Shown: piece after piece, positions 43,785-51,840 of the stretch
How the letters are laid out: each line of letters opens with the position of its first letter
Position numbering within the stretch: position 1 is the first letter of the stretch
Assembly (NCBI GenBank): GCA_005883615.1
Contig: VBEC01000023.1
Span: forward strand, 38,891 to 102,890
DNA length: 64,000 nt
DNA from: Chloroflexota bacterium
GTDB lineage: Bacteria > Chloroflexota > Limnocylindria > Limnocylindrales > CSP1-4
Direction of reading: 5' to 3'
The notes under the pieces: generated by a model
The model's input: only the letters and a program-made list of their open reading frames with translations
Told to the model about the DNA's origin: nothing
The model's database searches: none
Made by a program: the position numbers and the translations under genes

Positions 43785-44818
43785 CAGTTGACGCCGCCCT
43801 CCAGATCGGCCTCCATTTCGGCCAGGTCGCGTGTGAAGGTGCCGGCCGACAGGTATTTCCAGCCGCCGTCGGGCAGGAGCGCCACGATCGTCCCACCGGC
43901 CATCTCCCGGGCAACCCGAGCGGCCGCTACGAGCACGGCGCCGCACGATGGCCCGCCGAAGATCCCCTCGCGGAAGACGAGGTCGCGAAGCGCGGCAATG
44001 GCGTCGTGGTTCGAGACCAGGAACTTCCCGTCGAGCAGCCGCGGGTCGAAGATCTCGGGCACGAAGCCCTCGTCCAGCGAACGCAGGCCCTGGACGCCCT
44101 CCCCCGGCAATGGCTCCGCGGCATAGATGCGCACCCCCGGCTTGTGGTCGTGCAGGTAGCGCGCGACGCCCATGAGCGTGCCGCCCGTGCCCAGGCCCGC
44201 TACGAACGCGTCGATCTCCGGGCAGTCCGCCAGGATCTCGGGCCCGGTCGTCTCGTAATGCGCGCGCGGGTTGGCCTCGTTGCCGTACTGGTAGGGCATG
44301 ACGAATCGGTCGTCCTTCGAGACCAGATGCTTCGCCAGGGCTATCGCACCATTCGAGCCCAGCGCGCCCGGCGAGTCGATCACCTCGGCCCCGAACAGCG
44401 CAGCCATCTGTCGACGCTCCTGCGTCACGTTGTCGGGCATGACCAGCGCCACCCGATAACCCTTCCGGCGGCCGATCATGGCAAGGGCGATGCCGGTGTT
44501 GCCCGAGGTCGGCTCGAGGATGATGGAGTCCGGCCGAAGCAGCCCCCGGTGCTCCAGATCCTCCACCAGGTACTTCGCCACCCGATCCTTGACCGAACCG
44601 GTCGGGTTTACCGCCTCGAGCTTGGCGAACAGCCGGACGTTCGGGTTCGGGCTCATGCGCGAGATCTCGACGAGCGGCGTGTGGCCGATGGCGTCGAGGA
44701 TGTCTTCGTAGCGGCCGCCATGAGGCGCCATGCGCGCATGCGCATACGCATGCAGGCGCTCGCCGTCGTCGAGCGGCTCGAGCGGCCGGATCGGAGCCGG
44801 CCTGCGCAGCGCGGTCAT
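43778..44818 (-). CDS. cysM: Cysteine synthase of the CysM type (O-phosphoserine/thiocarboxylate CysO-dependent)
   Basis: PLP enzyme that adds the CysO thiocarboxylate sulfur to O-phosphoserine. The PLP lysine is in NPTGSVKDR, the phosphate-binding loop is SGNTGIALAM and the terminal Ser loop is FGGPSCGAV. The C-terminus DGGWKYLSAGTFTRDLAEME resembles the M. tuberculosis CysM tail, which closes the active site. That tail and the neighbouring cysO favour the CysO-dependent type over sulfide-using CysK. ATG 44818 gives 346 residues, 7 nt after cysO; ATG 44731 gives 317 and removes an extension. Confidence 0.9.
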   Translation of the reverse strand: MTALRRPAPIRPLEPLDDGERLHAYAHARMAPHGGRYEDILDAIGHTPLVEISRMSPNPNVRLFAKLEAVNPTGSVKDRVAKYLVEDLEHRGLLRPDSIILEPTSGNTGIALAMIGRRKGYRVALVMPDNVTQERRQMAALFGAEVIDSPGALGSNGAIALAKHLVSKDDRFVMPYQYGNEANPRAHYETTGPEILADCPEIDAFVAGLGTGGTLMGVARYLHDHKPGVRIYAAEPLPGEGVQGLRSLDEGFVPEIFDPRLLDGKFLVSNHDAIAALRDLVFREGIFGGPSCGAVLVAAARVAREMAGGTIVALLPDGGWKYLSAGTFTRDLAEMEADLEGGVNWW

Positions 44819-44825
44819 CAGGCCG

Positions 44826-45098
44826 TCAACCGCCTGCCATAGCCGGCAGGATGATGATCGTGTCGCGCTCCTCGACGGGCGTCGAGCCCTCCTGGAGATA
44901 CCGCACGTCCTGGTCATTCACGTAGACGTTCACGAACCGATTGAGCGCGCCCTCATCGGAGAACAGCTGCGTGCGCAGCGCGGGATGGGCGGCAGTCAGG
45001 CCTTCGAGCACCTCGCCGACCGTCGCGCCGCCAATCTCGACCGACTTCACCCCGCCTGCGGCGGAGCGGAGGACCGGCGGGATTCGAACGGTGCTCAC
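44826..45098 (-). CDS. cysO: Sulfur-carrier protein CysO (MoaD/ThiS-like)
   Basis: A 90-residue ubiquitin-fold carrier whose C-terminal Gly is converted to a thiocarboxylate. The C-terminus reads IILPAMAGG, matching the diGly ending of M. tuberculosis CysO (AGG). GGATVGEVLEGLTAAHP is the MoaD-like helix. It starts at GTG 45098 overlapping the upstream rhodanese-ThiF gene (GTGA), and cysM follows after 7 nt. The upstream activating enzyme should adenylate this diGly tail. Confidence 0.93.
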   Translation of the reverse strand: MSTVRIPPVLRSAAGGVKSVEIGGATVGEVLEGLTAAHPALRTQLFSDEGALNRFVNVYVNDQDVRYLQEGSTPVEERDTIIILPAMAGG

Positions 45099-46300
45099 GC
45101 GCGCGCCCCAAGGACGAATTCCCCCTCATACGTCGACGACGGCACGGGCAGCGGATGGCCCGCCACGCGCGCGGCGACGGCCTGCTCAGAGCAGACCGGA
45201 CAAGCGGGATCGCGCCGCAAACGAAGCTCTGTGAACGATGCGTCGAGCGCATCGAAGAGCAACAGGCGCCCGGCCAGCGAGTCACCGATCCGCAGCAGGA
45301 TCTTGATCGCCTCGTTGGTCTGCAGCAGGCCCATGATCCCGGGCACCACGCCCAGGACGCCGGCGACGGAGCAGCCCGGCGCAAGCTCGGGCGGCGGCGG
45401 AGTCGGGTAGAGGCAGCGGTAGCACGGCCCGCTCGGTGGGTCGAAAACGGTGAGCTGTCCCTCGAACCGGAACACCGACGCGTGAACCACCGGGATGCCG
45501 ACGGCCACGGCCGCGTCATTCAGGGTGTAGCGCGTCTCGAACGTGTCGGTCCCATCGAGGATGACGTCATAGCCGTCGATGAGGCGGCCGACGTTCTCGT
45601 CGGTCAGCATCTCCTCGTGGAGGACGACGTTGACGTCGGGATTGAGTGCGTTGATCGTGCGCCGCGCCGACTCGGTCTTCTTCTCGCCCACTCGGTCCGT
45701 GGCATGGATGACCTGGCGCTGGAGATTCGACAGGTCGACGACGTCGAAGTCGACCACGCCGATGGTTCCGACGCCGGCCGCCGCGAGATAGAGGGCCGCC
45801 GGTGAACCGAGCCCTCCGGCACCGATCAGGAGCGCCTTCGACCCGAGCAGCGTGGTTTGGCCTTCGGTACCAACTTCGGGAATGAGCAGGTGGCGCGAGT
45901 AGCGCTGCTTTTGCTCGCTGCTCAGGATCGTCGGCACCGTCCAGGGCAGGCCTTGCGACTTCCATTGCTGGAACCCGCCCGACATCGAGGACACGTTCGT
46001 GTAGCCCATTTCCTGCAGCGTCTGGGCCGCGAAGAGCGAGCGCACGCCTCCGGCGCAATAGGTGACGACGGGCGCGTCACGGTCTGGAAGGGCGCCCTCG
46101 ATCTGCTGCTCGATGTAGCTCTTGGAAATGTGCACAGCGCCCGGAAGGTGGCCTTGCTCCCACTCGCTCGCCTCGCGGACGTCGACGAACGTCGTCGCGC
46201 CACGCTCGCGGATGAGGTCGGCTTCGGGCGGAGAGACCTCTTTGATCTGGCTGCGGGCCTCCTTGAGGAGGTCGGCGTAGGACTTTGGCATGGGGTTCAC
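45095..46300 (-). CDS. Rhodanese-ThiF/MoeB fusion, CysO-activating enzyme
   Basis: Activates the CysO C-terminus as adenylate and supplies sulfur as persulfide. Residues 1-110 are a rhodanese domain, with active Cys in VTYCAGGVRS near 82. Residues 125-400 are an E1-like ThiF domain with the nucleotide loop GAGGLGSPAALYL, DFDVVDLSNLQRQ and zinc cysteines in CYRCLYP and CPVC. The order is rhodanese first, the reverse of MoeZ and human MOCS3, in which the rhodanese is C-terminal. GTG 46300 or ATG 46291 is the start. The stop overlaps cysO. Confidence 0.9.
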   Translation of the reverse strand: MNPMPKSYADLLKEARSQIKEVSPPEADLIRERGATTFVDVREASEWEQGHLPGAVHISKSYIEQQIEGALPDRDAPVVTYCAGGVRSLFAAQTLQEMGYTNVSSMSGGFQQWKSQGLPWTVPTILSSEQKQRYSRHLLIPEVGTEGQTTLLGSKALLIGAGGLGSPAALYLAAAGVGTIGVVDFDVVDLSNLQRQVIHATDRVGEKKTESARRTINALNPDVNVVLHEEMLTDENVGRLIDGYDVILDGTDTFETRYTLNDAAVAVGIPVVHASVFRFEGQLTVFDPPSGPCYRCLYPTPPPPELAPGCSVAGVLGVVPGIMGLLQTNEAIKILLRIGDSLAGRLLLFDALDASFTELRLRRDPACPVCSEQAVAARVAGHPLPVPSSTYEGEFVLGARA

Positions 46301-46405
46301 TGAACTCCGGTGGTCGACGGGCTGCCGACGGTCGGCCGGCAGGGCGGAGAAGAAAGGAGCGCGCCGGCGATCAGGCCGGCCGGCGACACCTGCATGAGGT
46401 CGCAG

Positions 46406-46819
46406 TCACGCCTCGGCCCTTTCGGCGGGGACGGACGCGGCTGGCGCTGTTTCGTCGGCTTCGGCGAGCGCCTTCTGGAGCGTCTCGTGGCTGAGCATCG
46501 CGCACTTGAGGCGGGCTGGGCTGATGTCGATTCCGAGCAGGTCGAGCAGGTCGTCGGCGCGGAATGCCTCGACCTCGGCGACCGGCTTGCCCTTGATCTC
46601 GTCCGTCAGCAGCGACGCCGATGCCTGGCTGATTGCGCAGCCGCGACCGGTGAAGCCGACTCCCTCAACGACACCGTCGTTGATCCGAAGCATCATCGTG
46701 ATCCGGTCGCCGCACAGCGGATTCGAGCCCTCGAAGCTCGAGGTCGCGTCCTCGATGACGCCGAAGTTATGGGGCCGCCGGTAGTGCTCGAGGATGTAGT
46801 CGCGATAAAGGTCGTCCAT
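46406..46819 (-). CDS. sufU: SUF-system Fe-S scaffold / sulfur acceptor SufU
   Basis: Zinc-dependent sulfurtransferase or scaffold that takes persulfide from SufS. The three cysteines are in NPLCGDR, GRGCAISQAS and ARLKCAMLSHETL. The 137-residue size and the insert before the last cysteine (DISPARLKC) identify SufU rather than IscU. The first residues MDDLYRDYILEHYRRPHNFG are canonical. The start follows TAGGCT by seven nt. It lies 252 nt downstream of sufS and 105 nt upstream of the rhodanese-ThiF gene, linking Fe-S and cysteine genes. Confidence 0.93.
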   Translation of the reverse strand: MDDLYRDYILEHYRRPHNFGVIEDATSSFEGSNPLCGDRITMMLRINDGVVEGVGFTGRGCAISQASASLLTDEIKGKPVAEVEAFRADDLLDLLGIDISPARLKCAMLSHETLQKALAEADETAPAASVPAERAEA

Positions 46820-46826
46820 TGATCTC

Positions 46827-46832
46827 AGCCTA
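46827..46832 (-). promoter_or_regulatory. -10-like TAGGCT, 7 nt before sufU ATG
   Basis: The hexamer and seven-nt spacing repeat the leaderless pattern. It implies that sufU and the cysteine genes behind it can be transcribed separately from iscR-sufC-sufS. Confidence 0.45.
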
Positions 46833-46935
46833 CCGTGCCGCGTCCAGAGGGGCCACGGGATCTGCGCCAAATGCAAATGTGGTTGGCGCTAGAGCCGGTT
46901 GCCCGCCCATTGCCGATGCCGAGGCGCCTCGTGTC

Positions 46936-47011
46936 AGCCGAATTCGGCTACCGGAAGCCTCCTCGGAGCCGCCCCCCGACCGCAGGCTGCGTCCAATGCG
47001 AGCCTCATTGG
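46936..47011 (-). other. Two hairpins in the sufS-sufU gap
   Basis: AGCCGAATTCGGCT (46936-46949) is a perfect 14-bp palindrome. CCAATG (46993-46998) pairs with CATTGG (47006-47011) around a 7-nt loop. They lie in the 252-nt gap after sufS and before the sufU promoter. Neither has a T-run; they could terminate or stabilise the sufS transcript, or the palindrome may be a protein site. Confidence 0.35.
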
Positions 47012-47071
47012 CAAATGACGCCAAGCCGGGTACGCCCAGGCCGAATCGCGCCGTCCCGTGCCGGGATCCGG

Positions 47072-48358
47072 TCATCGCACTGGCTCCCCGAAGAGCTTCA
47101 CAACCTCGCGCAGGCCCTCGATCAGCGCGTCCACGTCTTCGCGCACCGAATAGACGTTGAACGACGCCCTGGCAGTCGCCGCGAGGTCGAGGCGTTCGTG
47201 GAGCGGCATCGTGCAGTGGTGGCCGGCGCGGACGGCGATCCCGTAGCGATCCAGGACCTGGGCCACGTCGTGCGGATGAACGCCAGGCACGTTGAAGGGC
47301 ACGACTCCGCCGCGCAGGTCCGCATGCATCGGGCCATACAGCTCGAGCCAGGGAAGCTCGCTGGCTAGGGTATCCAGCGCGTACGCGGTCAGCTCCCGCT
47401 CGTGCTCGCGGACGCGATCCATGCCCAACGTCATCAGGTATTCGGCGGCGGCCCCGAAGCCGATCGCCGCGGCGATGTCCGGCGTACCGGCCTCGAATTT
47501 CCAGGGAATGTCGTTGAAGTCGCTCCGTCGGAGATGGACCTCGCGGATCATCTCGCCACCGGCGAGGAACGGTGGCATCGCCTCGAGCAGCTCGCGTCGT
47601 GCCCAGAGCGCCCCGGAGCCCGTGGGGCCCAGCATCTTGTGGCCGCTGAAGGCATAGAAGTCGGCCCCGATGGCCTGAACGTCCACCGGCACGTGCGGAA
47701 CGGCCTGCGCACCGTCGATCAGCACCAGCGCGCCGGCTGCGTGCGCCATCTCGGTCATCTCGGCCACGAGGTTGATTGTCCCCAGCGTGTTCGAGACGTG
47801 GGTGAACGCGACCAGCTTGGGCTTCAGACGGAGGAGTACCTCGAACACGTCGAGGCGCAGCAGGCCGTCGTCCGTGATGGGGATGAACTCCAGGTCGCCG
47901 TCGCGCTCCTGGGCGAGGAGCTGCCACGGAACGAGGTTGGCGTGGTGCTCCATCTCGGTGAGGATCACCGCGTCGCCGCGGTTGACGTTGCGCCGGCCCC
48001 ACGAGTAGGCCACCAGGTTGATCGCCTCGGTCGCATTCCGGGTGAATACGACCTCGTGCGCGTCGGGCGCATTGATGAAACGGGCAACCGTCGCGCGGGC
48101 TCGCTCATATGCCGCCGTCGAACGCTCGCCGATCGTGTAGATACCACGATGGACGTTCGCGTTGTACTCGCGATAGAAGGTGTCGACCGCCTCGATCACG
48201 ACGTTGGGCTTCTGGCTGGTCGAGGCCGAGTCCAGGTAGACCAGAGGCTTGCCGTTTACCGTGGTGGACAGGATCGGGAAGTCGTCCCGCACGACGTACG
48301 GATCAAAACCCCCGGCGAACGAAAGCTCCGGAGGAGTGGGTCGGGCGGTGACGGTCAT
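47072..48358 (-). CDS. sufS: Cysteine desulfurase SufS
   Basis: Removes sulfur from cysteine for Fe-S assembly. PLP Lys is in FSGHKMLGPTGSG, the catalytic Cys is in VRAGHHCTMPLHERL, and VHRGIYTIGERSTAAYE plus EMEHHANLVPWQ are group II (SufS) hallmarks. Length is 428 residues; a short tail before FPILSTTVNGKPLVYLDSAS is extra. It is placed 10 nt after sufC, so is in the same transcript. The cysteine it consumes is what the CysO pathway further down the same strand makes. Confidence 0.94.
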   Translation of the reverse strand: MTVTARPTPPELSFAGGFDPYVVRDDFPILSTTVNGKPLVYLDSASTSQKPNVVIEAVDTFYREYNANVHRGIYTIGERSTAAYERARATVARFINAPDAHEVVFTRNATEAINLVAYSWGRRNVNRGDAVILTEMEHHANLVPWQLLAQERDGDLEFIPITDDGLLRLDVFEVLLRLKPKLVAFTHVSNTLGTINLVAEMTEMAHAAGALVLIDGAQAVPHVPVDVQAIGADFYAFSGHKMLGPTGSGALWARRELLEAMPPFLAGGEMIREVHLRRSDFNDIPWKFEAGTPDIAAAIGFGAAAEYLMTLGMDRVREHERELTAYALDTLASELPWLELYGPMHADLRGGVVPFNVPGVHPHDVAQVLDRYGIAVRAGHHCTMPLHERLDLAATARASFNVYSVREDVDALIEGLREVVKLFGEPVR

Positions 48359-48368
48359 CAGGCAGGCT

Positions 48369-49325
48369 CTAGTGGCCGACCGACACAGGCTCGATGTCGG
48401 GCGCGATCGGTACGAGCAGGGCGTCGTCCGGGGTGCTCGTCTCCAGGCCGGCCTCGCGGAGGATCGGCCCGTAGCCCTCGTCCTCGAGCCGAAGCGCAAG
48501 GTCCTTCCCGCCGCTCTTCACGATCCGGCCCTGCGCCAGGACGTGGACGAAGTCGGGGGTGATGTAGTTGAGCAGGCGCTGGTAGTGCGTGATGAGCAGC
48601 ACGCCCATGTTCGGATTGAGCATCGCGTTGACGCCTTCGGCGACGATCCGCAGCGCGTCGATGTCGAGGCCCGAGTCCGTCTCGTCGAGGATCGCCATCT
48701 CGGGCTCGAGCACGGCCATCTGGAGCATTTCGAGTCGCTTCTTCTCGCCGCCCGAGAAGCCCTCGTTCACGTATCGACTGGCGAAGCCCTCGTCCATGGC
48801 CAGGAGCTTGAACTTCTCGCGCATCTTGTTGCGGAAGTCGCGCATGTTGATGCCGCCCTTGGCCGGATCTGTGGGATCGATATCGCCGTTGTGGTCGATG
48901 CCGATGAGGCGGGCGTTCAGCGCCGAGCGGATGAAGCTCGCGACCGACAACCCGGGAATGGCGGTCGGGTACTGGAAGGCGAGGAAGAGCCCCAGCCGGG
49001 CGCGCTTGTCAGGCGAGAGCTTGAGGATGTGTCGGCCCTTCCAGTCGACCTCGCCCTTGGTGACGATGTATGCGGGATGGCCCATCAGCGCATAGGCGAG
49101 CGTCGTCTTGCCCGAGCCGTTCGGTCCCATGATCGCGTGGACCTCGCCCTTGCCGACATCGAGGTCGATCCCTTGCAGGATCTCCTGGTCGGGGTGGCCG
49201 GCGGGCGCGACGTGGAGGTCGCGGATGACGAGATGCTGCTCGCCTGCTGCCGGCTGATGGCTGTTCGTCGGCTGGTGGCTGTTCGTCGGTTGCTCGGCGG
49301 CGGTGGTCGTCCGTTCGATCGTCAC
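48369..49325 (-). CDS. sufC: Fe-S assembly ATPase SufC
   Basis: ABC-type ATPase of the SufBCD complex. Walker A GPNGSGKTT, signature EGFSGGEKKR and Walker B AILDETDSGLD are intact, and the SufC segment RARLGLFLAFQYPTAIPG is present. Length is 318 residues against about 250 in the family; the extra 30 residues at the start include the direct repeat PTNSHQPTNSHQ, encoded by a near-identical tandem DNA repeat. GTG 49325 overlaps the iscR-like stop (GTGA). SufB and SufD, its required partners, are not in this window. Confidence 0.93.
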   Translation of the reverse strand: MTIERTTTAAEQPTNSHQPTNSHQPAAGEQHLVIRDLHVAPAGHPDQEILQGIDLDVGKGEVHAIMGPNGSGKTTLAYALMGHPAYIVTKGEVDWKGRHILKLSPDKRARLGLFLAFQYPTAIPGLSVASFIRSALNARLIGIDHNGDIDPTDPAKGGINMRDFRNKMREKFKLLAMDEGFASRYVNEGFSGGEKKRLEMLQMAVLEPEMAILDETDSGLDIDALRIVAEGVNAMLNPNMGVLLITHYQRLLNYITPDFVHVLAQGRIVKSGGKDLALRLEDEGYGPILREAGLETSTPDDALLVPIAPDIEPVSVGH

Positions 49326-49810
49326 GATGGCGTCAGTGCTCCCTGAAGCGTGGGGGGATCGGCGGTCGTCGCGGTCGGCGGGGTCGCTGCGGTCGCGGTT
49401 GAGGTCGCTGGCTCGACATTGATCAGCCGAGGCGGGACGAGGTCCGCGAGGGTCATCGAATCGAGGGCGCCGGTGACCGCATTGCGAATGCGCACCCACA
49501 GGAGGTTCACCGTGCAGTTCGCGGTCCGGTCGCACGTCGTCGCGTGCTCCGGATCGTCCGAAGCGCAGATCATCGGCGCGATCGGGCCCTCGAGCGCCCG
49601 AAGGATGGTGCCCATCTGGATGTCGGCCGGCGGACGAGCCAGCTCGTAGCCACCGTGCGCGCCGCGGGTGCTAACCACGAGCCCGGCATCACGCAGGCTC
49701 ATCACGAGCTGCTCGAGATAGGCCCGCGGCAGGTCCTCCTCGGCGGCGATCTCGGCCAGGCTCGCCGGTCCGCGCCCGAAGTGGCGCCCGAGCTGGACCA
49801 TTAGCCGCAC
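49322..49810 (-). CDS. Rrf2-family regulator (IscR/SufR-like), start upstream of 49810 uncertain
   Basis: Winged-helix repressor of Fe-S assembly genes. The three cluster cysteines lie in PMICASDD, TTCDRTAN and TANCTVN near residues 95-120. LMVQLGRHFGRGPASLAEIA and VSTRGAHGGYELARPP are family segments. The canonical N-terminus FSTKGEYGV is encoded just before GTG 49810, so the true start is further upstream. In that frame there is no ATG, GTG or TTG; CTG 49882, seven nt after GGGAG, gives 24 more residues. It is the first gene of the suf unit and overlaps sufC. Confidence 0.9.
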   Translation of the reverse strand: MRLMVQLGRHFGRGPASLAEIAAEEDLPRAYLEQLVMSLRDAGLVVSTRGAHGGYELARPPADIQMGTILRALEGPIAPMICASDDPEHATTCDRTANCTVNLLWVRIRNAVTGALDSMTLADLVPPRLINVEPATSTATAATPPTATTADPPTLQGALTPS

Positions 49811-49942
49811 GCCGTATTCGCCCTTGGTCGAGAACGAGACGGCGCCGCTGCCGTGGAAGAGACTTCGATGGGTCGTGCTCAGGGGAGTGCTCCCGAAGTG
49901 GTCGGCGCCCGCTCAGGTCCAGGTCCTGGCCGCGCCAATCCC

Positions 49943-49965
49943 GAGTGATTTCGTCGGGATTACTC
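49943..49965. promoter_or_regulatory. Candidate Rrf2/IscR operator
   Basis: GAGTGAT, then 9 nt, then ATTACTC forms an inverted repeat (6 of 7 matches) about 130 nt upstream of the regulator gene. Minus-strand TAGAGT adjacent to it could be a -10. Position and symmetry suggest the autoregulatory site of the suf operon. This is not a confirmed consensus. Confidence 0.4.
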
Positions 49966-50059
49966 TAGCCGACGGCGCCAAAACCCGTCAACGACTTGAG
50001 CCGGGAGTTGGTGGGGACTGATCTGGGCCGAGGCTGGCGCATCCGTCACGGCTCCTGCG

Positions 50060-51820
50060 TCAATGCTCCCCTTCCCAGCTCAGCCTGGCGGCCGCGGCCC
50101 GCGCGCGGCTCAGTGCTTCGTCTGCGGTGTCCGCGACCACGGTCACGTGGCCCATCTTGCGTCGCTCGAAAACGCGGCGCTTGTCGTACAGGTGAAGATG
50201 CACGTTGGGGTCCGACAGGGCGGCGCCCACGCCGGCAACCTGTGCCGGCCGATCACGACCCGTACCCAGCACATTGACCATCGCGGTTGGCCCGTGAGTT
50301 TCGACCGAGCCGAGAGGCAGCCCGCAGATCGCACGGATGTGCTGCTCGAACTGGGAGGTCGCGCAGCCCTCGATTGTCCAGTGGCCGCTGTTGTGCACGC
50401 GCGGCGCGAGCTCGTTCACGACGAGCGAGCCGTCCCGCAGCAGGAAGAGCTCGACCGTCAACGTTCCGACAAGATCGCGCTCCATCGCCAGGCGGGCAGC
50501 CAGCGCCTGTGCCTGACCCGTGACCTCGGGCGTGACCGGCGACGGCGCCGGGACGACGCTCTCGACGAGGATGCCCTCGTCGTGAAGATTGCGAGCGATG
50601 GGAAATGCGACCGAGACTCCGTCGGTCCCGCGGGCGACGATCGCCGACAGCTCGCAATCGAAATCCAGCTCGCTCTCGAGAACGAGCCCAGCGGGCTGCG
50701 CCGAGCGCTCGAGGTTTGCCCATGCTCGATCCAGATCGTCTGGACTCGGGATTCGAACCTGGCTCCTCCCGTCATACCCGCCGAGCGCTGCCTTGAGGCG
50801 TAACGGGAAGCCCAGGTCTGCCGCTCCCCGCGCGAGATCGGAGCGGCTACGCACCTCGCGCCACGGAGCGACGGCCGCCCCGGCGGCCTCCAGGAAGCGC
50901 CGCTCCATCAGGCGGTTCTGGGTCGAGGCGACGGCGAACACGCCGGGTCTGACCGGAAGCAGAGCGCGAGCAGCAGTGAGGGTCGCGTCGAGGGCCTCGA
51001 CGACCGCGAGAGAGACATGCTCCAGGTCGCAGGTCACGACCGAAACGCCGCCGCCGAGCTCGACGGCCGCAGCAACGTCGTCGTAGCTGGCGACGATGTG
51101 GCGGTCGGCGACGGCCCGAGCGGGACAGTCGGGATCGGGATCTAGGATCGCCACGCCGTAGCCCAGGTGTCGAGCCGCCATTGCCAGCATCCGGCCGAGC
51201 TGTCCGCCGCCCAGGATGCCGATTGTGGATCCGGGTGCGATGGGGGCCTCCGCGAGCCCGAGATCGCCCAAGGTTCGCTGGATGAACACGGTCTTGTTCA
51301 TCGAGTAGCTCATGGTGTCGGTGACGCCCGCCGCTACGATCCGACGCTTCTCCTTGGCGTATGCGTCCCGGAGCGCGACGTCGTTCCGCAGCGCGTCGCG
51401 CAGGCCCAGGTAGCTCCGGATCTCCTCGGGGTCCGCGGTCACGTGGACGTGGATCTTGAAGACAACTCCCTGGTGCTCGATGCCACCGAGGAGCAGCGGG
51501 CGGGTGGGAGGAAATGCACCGGGGCTGGTCTGCCGCTGGAAGCCGAGCGCGAGGAGGTCGTCGGCGATGCCGGGGATATCCTCGGGCTCAGCCTCGACCG
51601 CCAGGTCGACCACGTTCTTGCCTGCGAGGCCCGCCACGGCCGAGCTTCCAACGTGGTGGATCGCAAGGGTGGGACGTCGCTCCCGGATGAGCGCGATCAG
51701 GCGCTCGGCGGCGCCCAGCGTCCGAGGATCATGTTCCTGCACCTGCAGCTGCCCGTGCGGATAGGGCAGGATCGGCACCGGAGGCGCCGTCGTCAGGGCC
51801 GGTCTTCGAATCGCGGTCAT
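50060..51820 (-). CDS. purK: GrpB-domain/PurK fusion: N5-carboxyaminoimidazole ribonucleotide synthase
   Basis: Residues 1-190 are a GrpB (UPF0157) nucleotidyltransferase-like domain, seen in IHHVGSSAVAGLAGKNVVDL and then FKIHVHVTADPEE. Residues 200-586 are PurK: GSTIGILGGGQLGRMLAMAA, then the ATP-grasp part and ELAPRVHNSGHWTIEGC near 500. PurK carboxylates AIR using ATP and bicarbonate and passes N5-CAIR to PurE. GrpB is usually alone or fused to CoaE, so this fusion is unusual. The ATG lies seven nt after TACACT. PurE is 14 kb away. Confidence 0.9.
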   Translation of the reverse strand: MTAIRRPALTTAPPVPILPYPHGQLQVQEHDPRTLGAAERLIALIRERRPTLAIHHVGSSAVAGLAGKNVVDLAVEAEPEDIPGIADDLLALGFQRQTSPGAFPPTRPLLLGGIEHQGVVFKIHVHVTADPEEIRSYLGLRDALRNDVALRDAYAKEKRRIVAAGVTDTMSYSMNKTVFIQRTLGDLGLAEAPIAPGSTIGILGGGQLGRMLAMAARHLGYGVAILDPDPDCPARAVADRHIVASYDDVAAAVELGGGVSVVTCDLEHVSLAVVEALDATLTAARALLPVRPGVFAVASTQNRLMERRFLEAAGAAVAPWREVRSRSDLARGAADLGFPLRLKAALGGYDGRSQVRIPSPDDLDRAWANLERSAQPAGLVLESELDFDCELSAIVARGTDGVSVAFPIARNLHDEGILVESVVPAPSPVTPEVTGQAQALAARLAMERDLVGTLTVELFLLRDGSLVVNELAPRVHNSGHWTIEGCATSQFEQHIRAICGLPLGSVETHGPTAMVNVLGTGRDRPAQVAGVGAALSDPNVHLHLYDKRRVFERRKMGHVTVVADTADEALSRARAAAARLSWEGEH

Positions 51821-51827
51821 CGAGAGG

Positions 51828-51833
51828 AGTGTA
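51828..51833 (-). promoter_or_regulatory. -10-like TACACT, 7 nt before the GrpB-PurK ATG
   Basis: TACACT on the minus strand has the same spacing as at the flavin reductase and purE leader. It supports ATG 51820 as start and a leaderless transcript. It overlaps the upstream side of the divergent VOC gene. Confidence 0.5.
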
Positions 51834-51840
51834 GGTTCCC

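Noticed and set aside
45070..45095. A second T-arm-like stretch (GTTCGAATCCCGCC on the minus strand)
   Set aside because: It encodes conserved residues at the start of CysO (RIPPVL region); no cloverleaf is possible.
46830..48002. Alternative frame of 390 codons across sufS and the sufS-sufU gap
   Set aside because: The SufS frame has complete motifs; the alternative is Arg/Ala/Pro-rich and overlaps it almost entirely.
50740..50770. GGTTCGAATCCC on the minus strand looks like a tRNA T-arm
   Set aside because: It lies inside the PurK coding sequence and no acceptor stem, D-arm or anticodon arm can be drawn around it.
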